64,000 bases of DNA from Gloeopeniophorella convolvens (taxonomy: Eukaryota > Basidiomycota > Agaricomycetes > Russulales): assembly GCA_022496205.1 (NCBI GenBank), contig WTXD01000055.1:105692-169691 (forward strand), in the 5' to 3' direction. Position 1 is the stretch's first letter. Each line of letters begins with the position of its first letter. The translations under genes were made by a program, and so were the position numbers. The notes beneath the pieces are model-generated. The model had not been told where the DNA came from and made no database searches. It worked only from the letters and a program-made list of their open reading frames with translations. This document shows, piece by piece, positions 55,526-64,000 of this stretch.

Positions 55526-58500
55526 ATGCCCTATATCAGTCCAACTTCCTTCACTCCTCCAAACCTTTTCTCCACAACCGTGGACCCGGACATCAACCCT
55601 TCGCGGAATGGTGGTAGGTTAAATCCGTGTAACGGTATAGCCCGCTTATCTAAAAGTTTCAAGACGATTTTCTAGACTCCAGGGCTACCGATTTGCCACC
55701 TCCCGTCGGTACGTTGAAATCCGCAGAACATGGCACTTGAGAAATCTGAACATTTGGTTTACCACTCAAGGCAACCCGCGTCCGCTCTCCGATCAGGACA
55801 ACTCCAGTCAAGGTGCTACTGTGCGGATAATCATGCCTCCCAAGATAAAAGTACGGGTCTGCGCGCTGGGCAGTCATCGTATCGAGCGATAATTTCTTTA
55901 TCATAGTCCATTCTCGCCAGCAACAGACAAGACCTGGAGCAGGTTCCACAACCTCCTTCGTGCCAAAAGGCGACGTTCACCCGCATTCTCCAATGCCCAA
56001 CCTTGCCCAGGAAGTTCGGGGCATGTATCAGATCCTGAAACTTATCAACGAATCGGGCAGTGGTGGATACGGCAAGTGGCTGTCCCGATGATAAAGTTCT
56101 ATGTTAACCCGACGTATATCAGTGGAGAAAATAATTATTGCCCAAGATTCCCTTCAAGGCTTCATCAACGCTATGTCCCCTGGCGCGTATGGTTCCATCA
56201 CCAAAGTTGATTTCAAGACGCTGGACAGTCTCATGATCAAGCCCCTCGGCGTTTACGGCTCTAAAGAAGAGATCGTACGCCTCCTGCTCTCTATTGGCGC
56301 CGTTGGGGAAGCTACGTAAGTACGCTTTGTTAAACTTACTGAACGTCAATATCTATACAATATTCTTGTCAGCGCCCGACTCTTACTCACTCCAGCTGAT
56401 CTTCGCGGGTCCCAGCCAATTCTCGAGTCTGGCCTTTACGTTGTGGCCGCAAATCCATCGGACCCCAAGGGCGATCGTCATTATGTTATCTACTGGCCCG
56501 AGGACTCGACTTGGAACGATTCTGCCGCGTCGTCGACACGACGCAACCGTGTTACGTTCATGCGGTGAGCCGGATCTAGTGTGGTAAACGCAAGCTACGT
56601 TTTCTCAGACCATTGGCACAGGTATCTTACAAAGATTTGCGATCAAGTAGTCGCTCTACTTTCCGCGGACCATTCTGCATCTCTCGTCTGGAATGATGAC
56701 GATAGCGACAGCGAATCCGTGGACATAGACCCTGGTGACTCCGATCGGTTGTTCACATTCGAGGTTTCGAAAACCAACGAGCAGGAGGAGAGTGTTGGCA
56801 CTCGCCCTGGCTTCCAAGTGCGTACCGTCACGCTTTGGCGCCCCTGCATCTGATTTCTTCAAGGTTCATTCTCGACATATCTCGCTGCCCGAGGTTGCAC
56901 CTGACTGTGAAGTGGGGGCAGAGCTTTTTGTCCCTCGCTTGTTGCACGGCGAGACTGCGCAAGGATTCGTGACAGCCACGTACGTTCCACGGAGCACCAT
57001 CTCCGAAAACATCAATCGCCGAACGTACACACGAATGGCACTGTCTCAGCTTCTGTAAGTTGTCCCACGTGTTACATACGAAGTCATGTTGATTGGCCTT
57101 TAGGAAGGACGGTTCCTTGTCCTTATCCGAGGAACTCGATGAGGACGCCATTAACACGCTGTTAGATGTTTACTTCTCGACTTACTTTCCCGAGGATGTT
57201 CGAGAATGGCGTTCAGAGAAGCGAGCTATTGGAGATAGGTTCAAAGAAGAACAAGCCGAGAAGCAAGACAAGATGTTGAGTGATCTTCAGCAGAGCGAAG
57301 AGTCACTGCGACAAACGCTCCGGGGGCGTGTTGCAGAAAATGTAGCAAATCTATTTCCGTACGTCTTATCTTTCCGTGCGAGTGGTGAGACGTTGAACAT
57401 TCGATCAACGCAGGTCACTGGACCCCAGTCTCCTCTCACCGCCCACGACGGTTCTCGAGGACTCAGACGATAATTCGAGGGCCCAACGTAAGAGCTATTC
57501 TAACGCAGATACTGCCTTACTCACCCTTTATCTTTCAGTCTCTACTAAGTTTGCTCAACTCGAACAACTGTATGGCCCGACCTTCTCGGCAGCATACAGG
57601 AGTCATTATGAGCAAGCAAGGTTCGACTCGATCAAGGACCGCGACTTTCAGTCCCTGAAGAGGCGCGTTATCTTTACTCGTCATCTCATCAAGAAGCACC
57701 CGGATATGAGCGAAGATCAACGCTCTGAGCTCCTCCAAGCTCTCCTTTCTCAGGCGACATGGACCGTGTGCAACGTGCGCTTCCCCATGAGGGTGATAAA
57801 AAGCCATCTGGGGTAGTCACTTGGGCGCTGCAGAAACTTTTTACCGGATCGGATGCGGGAAGGGAAGAAGCTCTTCGGAAAGAAATGAAGGATGTGACAG
57901 CGAACATACCCGACGTCCATTTCCTTCTCGAGCTGAAAGCCGACGACGAAAAGGATTTTGAGCCCGCCATCCACCGAGTCGAGTCTCTAGCACTCTCTTA
58001 CCTTCAGTCCTCGATCGACTTTACGGTGACGAAGTTGACCCATAATGTGCTAGCGATCCAGCAAGAACATTTCAGGAAGAGGATTCAGCGCGAGATAGAG
58101 AGCAAAAGAGAGAATGAGCTCAAGGTGACGCTTCAGGGGTTCATTCGCAAGCTCAACAACAAGTTGGTCAGGCAACAAAATTCGTAGGTCCATATGCATT
58201 CGTTCGGAATTGTGTTGAGCCTGAATCTTCATAGGGTTTTCCACCTCGACCAACTAGACGTTGAAAGAAGTAGGTCCTATTACTATGGACACAATGGTGC
58301 GTTGATTGTACTCCAGGAAATCATGGATCTTGAGAGCTGATGCATCGCTCGCCAGAGTATAAGGTCACCGGGCGCCGGAACGTGCCCCAGGAGCCGAAAG
58401 TCAAACTCCATGTCCATCGTTTGGACGTCTCGAGCGACGACAGGCACAACATGCGGCTTGAAACCAAACACATACCTCACCCCACAGTCGATAGTCGCTT

Positions 58501-61500
58501 TGGCTCAGAGTTCTGCCTGCCGATAGGCGTTGAGATTTCGTACGAGACCGTCAATTGATACTCTTAGTTCCCTTACTAATTACGCCACTCTCAGGTTTTT
58601 CCGCCTTCTGGAGAACGATAGGCTACTTCTCATCTTGATGGATCGAGACAAATTCTCGATCTATCTTGAACGCTTACCTCATCTAGATGGAGCCATCGGA
58701 CGCAGCAGGGCGAGCAAGACGTTGCACCGCGAAAGGTTGGGAGATGATGTTGCGTTTGCCTTCGATGAGGCTCGAAGAATGTTGGCAGTGTGCGCGTCAC
58801 GCAAGGTATGTCAATGCTGTCAAGCTCTGCAATGGCGTTCGTGACGTATCTCCTTCCGTCAGTTGCAGCTCCACATATACTCCTTTGACGAGAACTTCTC
58901 ATCGCTCCAAGGGCACGGGAGTCCGATCGACCTCGGTCGATGGTACAATCAGCCAGAGGTCTGCATACTGCAATCTGCTTTCGTATGTGGAAGCGAGGAA
59001 GTGGTGCTAGTTGACTCAAGCGCGCACGTCCGCATCTTCTCTTTCATTACCATGCAATTCCGGTACGCTGGCTGCACTACTTTTTACTCCGAATGCTCAT
59101 CAATTCTGCCACACGGCTTGATAGACCAGCGTCCTTGCAGCTCCAATCGATTCCTGATGCGATTCACTCGTCTCCTGATGGTTCTTGTCTGCTTGTCCTC
59201 CACAGCGTCGGCACACAGACTTCGCTTATGGCTTACCATTGGGAAACGTTCGGCTCCACCACTGGAATCCAGGTCAACGTTCCTGATTTCCCTCTTCAAA
59301 ACTCCGTCTTAACCTCTATTGGCACGAGAGGACACGTTTTTCTCCTCGGACTCGACCTCTCCTCCCAATCCATCGAATCTGTCGCTATCGACATCACGAA
59401 GAAAGTCACGGAGTTCATGTTCAAGGAAAGGGGCGGAAGAAACTTCTCAACCTCTGCAGCGCGCTATACCCTCCACAACAGCTTACTCGACTGCCACTCT
59501 GACTTATGGACCCGGTTCCCCGTTATCCCTGCAGTCAGGCGCCGTACTATTACGTCCTCCAGCCGGCGGCTGCAAAAGAAGCTGACCTTTATTGCGGACG
59601 ACTACGATAAGCCATTCTCGGCGTATTTCTCCAGCCTCATTCAGAGTTTCGAGAAGGCTACGAGGAAGCCCACAGGGGACGAACTGCGTCGCCTTGAAGT
59701 AACTTCAGCTCCGTTCGGCAGGTTCCGGACTGAGGTAGTCGAAGACCGTGGCTGGAACCTTTCTCAATTCCGCGTCGGGGAATGGCTTGTCGATATCCTC
59801 TGCTTGATTCCCATCCAAATTGCCGTCTGCCGCGAGAATCGCTTCGTCCCGTTTGCAGACGGCGTCTCTTCTGCAGAGTTAGAAAGGTCTCTGCTTGGGG
59901 CGGATGTAAGCGCCATAGTCGACAAGTTGTCCTTCGGCTGGTACGAGTCAATTTTCCAGTCATATCTGGCGTTGAAGGTGCGCATCTACAACTACTCGCC
60001 TGCACACCTTTCCTAAAAGACTTTCCTCTTGAAGCCAGTGAAGGTCGTCTCGTCTATGGGCCAGCAGTCCGTAGGGAAGAGTTTTGCGTTGAACCACCTG
60101 GTGGACACGTCATTTGCGGGTAGTGCCATGCGGACGACAGGTACGGTTCAATCTAACGCCATCAGGCCCAGGACCTAGCTGATCCATCCATCTGCAGAGG
60201 GTGTTTGGATGTCCGTGACGCCCACAGACGAGGCACTCATAGTGGCACTCGACTTCGAAGGTCGGTCCAGTGGCCTTCATATATTATATCGCTAATCCGC
60301 GATTCCAGGCGTTGACAGCGTTGAAAGGTCTCCGCAGGAAGATACACTTCTAGTGCTATTCAATACCGCAATATCCAACTTGGTTTGTTAAGACCATCCT
60401 TTGAACGAAATATTCATACGACGTCTCTTAGGTGCTTTTCCGTAACAACTTCGCGTTCAGCAGGGACATCAGTGGACTATTTCAATCGTTCCAATCCAGT
60501 GCATCGGTTCTGGATCCAGCGGCCAACCCGACGCTGTTCCAATCGACGCTTGCCATCATCATCAAGGTAAGTATGAAGTGCCGGTAGCTTAGCTCATGCT
60601 TGACATAAATTAGGACGTCGTCGAAGCCGACAAGATGGAAATCACACGGGAGTGAGACTTCTCTTACTTCTCTTGGTAGCTCGGCGCCGCATTCTGACCT
60701 GCTTATGTCGAGATTCTCGCTCAAATTCCAAAAGATTGTCCAAGAGGAGCAAGATGCCAACTTCATATCTCGACTCCATGGTGGCAAGCTCGACATTATC
60801 CCCTGGCCAGTGATTGGATCAAAGGAATTCTACAAACTGTTTGCCACGCTGAAGAAGCGATTGGACTTGCAGAAGACGTCTCATCCCACCGCGGGTGAGT
60901 TCCTTCATACAATCAAGACGCTTATGGCCAAGTTAAAGGCAAGTGCTCCTTTCCGTGATTGAACCGAGGTCTGACGGCTCCTCTGAAGGCGAATGATTGG
61001 GGAGCGCTCTCTCGTATGTTGAATCATGTAATCTCCTTAGTATCGTCCTTACTGATCCCTTTGACAGAGACAATGGCTGAGCACCGCGCGAGGACCCTCG
61101 CTTCTCTTCTATCAATCGCACTGTCTACAGGTTTCTCTGAGGTCGAACCCGACAACGAGCCGTTGAAGGTGCTGCGCCTAGCGACCCAGCCCCCCTGACC
61201 TCACTAATTAGTAACTTAACAGAACTTCGACACCGATATCGTTCTAGATTCGCCCGACTCCCTGGCACGCTTCGCCGTTTCCGACCTGGATCATATTTCA
61301 CCCGATGACGTCGAGGCTCATCTTGCCGCGCTGCGGGGTTCTTGGGAACCGGATACGCCGCGGCAACTGATCCCTGACTCGGAGTGGACATTCCAACTCG
61401 CTTCGTATGTCGCCGGTTTGGTGGACTTGCGCGTCGATCACGTCCGACTCTGGCTGGATTCAAATCTGGAACGATTCCAAGCTGGACATGCCGCTATTGA

Positions 61501-64000
61501 AGACTTGCGTCGGAAGTTTGCTAACATGGTCATCGAAATGAAGACGAATGTTCAACTCTGCAATGCTCAATGCGCATCTTGCCGTCTCTTCTGTATCCAC
61601 GGCCGTCTGCACGAAGGAGCGCATGACTGCCAAAGCGACCACAAGTGTAGCCATACCTGTGAATTCTGCGGCGAAGACGACTCCAAGCACTGCGGCGCCC
61701 CGTGAGTCTCTCATTCGATTCACCTTTCACGTAGCTGAAGTCCCCACAGCGCGGGCCATCCCGGAAAACACATGTGCGTCGCTGTCATGCCAAATTCTTA
61801 AATTGTACCTCATAGTCGTGTAGCTGTTCTGTTGGCGATCACCTATGTGGCGAGGTGTGGCAAGCTGCGACAAGCGAGGCTGCTTGGTGAATGCACCAAG
61901 GCGCGTCACTTCCTCTGAGAAGACGAACTGCTCGTATTAATGAGATTTCAGTTCATCGGACACGACGACGACGAGCATCTGTGTTCCGCCCTTGTGCACA
62001 TGTGCGGCGAGGTGAGCTGTCTAGCATCTGTGGTCTCTCCCATTTCGATTGACCTCCTCCACAGCCGTGCGCCCTCAGAGAATGAAAATGCAGGGTGGAA
62101 ACGTACTCTTGTCCGGAGAGCTGCAGTATCCCAAGGTATGATTGAGTATTCCTGACTGGAGTTCGGCATTGATGGACCGGAACTCGATTTCCAGCGACCA
62201 GATCACGACGTCCATCAGCGATACTCGACTGTGCCCCGCGACATGCGAACTCTGCAAGCGTCTGTGCGATCAGCCACATCTCACGGACTCGAACCCGACG
62301 AGCACCATCTGTGGGGTCAGTGGCATTCGATACCGCCATAGAAGGGGTCGTTACTGATACTGCAACAGAGAGGCACATCCATGCCGTCAGTTGCCTGCCC
62401 CGGGAACCTGCCAATCGACACATCTCCTCAATCCATCGAGCTACCTTTACCGGAAGACCAAACGTTCCAGTATACGAAGGTGTGTTGAATCAATTAAAGC
62501 TAGAAAGACTTCCTCACGTTACTTTCCGGACTTTCCGCTTCAAGTAACACAAGGTTCGTTTGATACCGCTCTCGTACCCTGCAGTTCGTTGACTCCCCGC
62601 AGTGCACCCGGCTCCATGCGCTAAACGGTTTAACCGGGGAATACGTCTCACCCAGGTGCGCATATTCATACCAAAGACAAACCGTTTCATTTCGTGAGCA
62701 CGGTGGCCAATCCTCCTCTCACCCATGATACTGCTTTACCCTTTTGAATTGTTGCAGCTGCGACAATTGCGGTTACTTCTGTACCCTGCCACTTGTGAGG
62801 ATTGCCTATATCATCCGCGATAGGAGCCACTGAGACGACTTTCGATGCTGTAGGACATGCTCAACAGGACACGAGACCAGCCACGGCTCCATGACGCAAC
62901 TCGCTGGGCCGTCGATGGCCCGACGGAACAAGCCTCGAACTCGGTGGTCGCAAGTTTCCTCTAACGATGAAGGAGTCCCATGAGTGAACCTCGTTGTTCA
63001 TCTATGGGCAGGCACGCCCACATCTCGTACTGCCGCGCCGACGAGGAAGGAACTGCAATGACCCAAGTACAACATCTCGGCCAGAAGATGGTTCCCGACC
63101 CAAACAAGCCCGAAAGATTCTCACCACAACTTGTATGGCGAAGACAGGTATGTCAATCAATCATCCTTAGTCCTTTCTATCTAATTTGGTCTAAACTTCC
63201 CTCTCAGGGTTCAAAGGTCAAGAATACAGATTTTCCCCATGGTGACGTAGACTGAACCAGTCAATCAGACCCTTATACCCGTGATGAGCAAGCGAACTTT
63301 GCGAAATGGTGTGTACCAGCTGCTGAACGTAGATCTGACGCTCATGGTCTGCTGCAGTGACGCGATGTGTTCTGGTACGCCGCAAGGTATCCGCTAGTCT
63401 CTGCGGCTTACCTGGCACTCGCAGGTCCGGAGCACGCAGCAAATAATGGACAGCCATCGTTCTGCACCTTGCCTATGTTCCATCCTCCTTGTAACCCGAA
63501 CGATCCAGTCACTGGTCTCGGTTACATTTCCAACGATGGTCATATGTTCGACTGTAGGAACCCGGTTGTGATGCAGCAAGCATTCATGTGTACGTTGATA
63601 ATTCTTACGTGCCAATGGCCCCTGGAACGCTCACACTCCTCCCGATTTGTACAATAGGATATTTGTTATCGACAGGTCGTGTCCACGTTTGAATCGACCA
63701 CTGATGTGGCATGGCTGAGATCTACATAGATCCGGTTCGATGTCTTCCAATGATAGGCGTCCTTTGGACAACTCGCCCGCGACGAATCTCATTAGGCAAA
63801 GGGCTAACAACAGGCTCGGTGCGGTGTATTCTGCCCTGTACAGCTTTTGGTCTGCTCGCCAGGTCGCTGTTGCAGCTGGTCAACAAGCAACTGCCGCGCG
63901 CCGTGACGCATACAGTGTCGTTTTGTTCGACCACCAAATCGCGCATGGGGTCACCAATGACTTCACCAGTTCCCCAGATCAATTGCTCAGCGCCGTACTG
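55526..64000 (+). CDS. Giant VWA/GTPase protein, 3' end outside the window, several frame breaks
   Basis: More than 25 short exons can be read in phase, for example 55993-56071, 56123-56315, 56373-56564, 56622-56817, 56864-57054, 57104-57358 and 57414-57487. The first of these introns (56072-56122) is GC-AG (GCAAGT donor). In order the protein shows an N-terminal block (MPNLAQEVRGMYQIL, IIIAQDSLQGFI), a coiled coil (RFKEEQAEKQDKML), a beta-rich region (58.5-59.9 kb), and a G domain with P loop GQQSVGKS (about 60060) and DFEG (about 60250). A Cys/His-rich region (LCNAQCASCRLFC, HKCSHTCEFC, 61.5-63.3 kb) and a VWA domain with MIDAS motif DRSGSMSS (63.7 kb) follow. Upstream exons from 55526 are probable but not resolved. 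Frame breaks near 55890, 57750, 61862 and 61888 fit small indels; decay or assembly error cannot be told apart. Large GTPases of this kind remodel membranes or act in immunity in other lineages; the role here is unknown. Confidence 0.75.

Overview
The window looks like genomic DNA of a mushroom-forming basidiomycete (Agaricomycetes, probably a polypore-like wood decayer). It is GC-balanced, and its genes are split by many introns of about 45-70 bp with GT(A/G)NGT donors and CTNAC-type branch points. It carries families expanded in these fungi: DUF6535 membrane proteins, CHAT-TPR proteins, a large VWA/GTPase protein and DUF6589 mobile-element proteins. No bacterial features were seen. I rebuilt gene models by joining exons by eye and checking that every phase closes.

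Left part (1-36.8 kb): a tRNA-like sequence at the edge; a CHAT-TPR protein (-); a secreted/single-pass membrane protein (-); an alpha/beta hydrolase (-); two divergently oriented paralogous small genes (9.5-10.1 kb - and 11.8-12.8 kb +); an RBR-type E3 ligase (+); two DUF6535 genes (+), the second lacking its 5' part and starting right at a 698-bp MITE; a RING/IBR protein fused to a helical tail (+); a NO VEIN-like GHKL ATPase (-); a short-chain dehydrogenase (-); an acidic orphan gene (+); an orphan gene (-); and ribosomal protein eL14 (+).

Middle (37.1-43.8 kb): a nested transposon. A second copy of the 698-bp MITE is split by a 6,043-bp element with TTAGTCT...AGACTAA termini and a perfect 8-bp target duplication (TCAGTGGG). 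The uninterrupted MITE at 18.8 kb is an empty-site reference: both arms (437 and 261 bp) match in length exactly. The inner element carries two convergent genes, a 1,009-residue DUF6589 protein and a 650-residue RecQ-like DEAH helicase. It is the best candidate here for an under-described system.

Right part (44-64 kb): an F-box protein (+), tRNA ligase TRL1 (-), an aquaglyceroporin (-), a third RBR ligase (-), and the first 8.5 kb of a giant protein with a GTPase domain, a Cys/His-rich region and a VWA domain (+), cut by the window end. Besides housekeeping genes (eL14, TRL1), the region is rich in signalling or cell-death-like architectures (CHAT, GHKL, RBR, VWA/GTPase) and tandem paralogues, typical of an accessory, transposon-visited stretch of a fungal chromosome. 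A few genes (CHAT, aquaporin, VWA/GTPase) carry single-base frame breaks that may be real decay or residual assembly errors.
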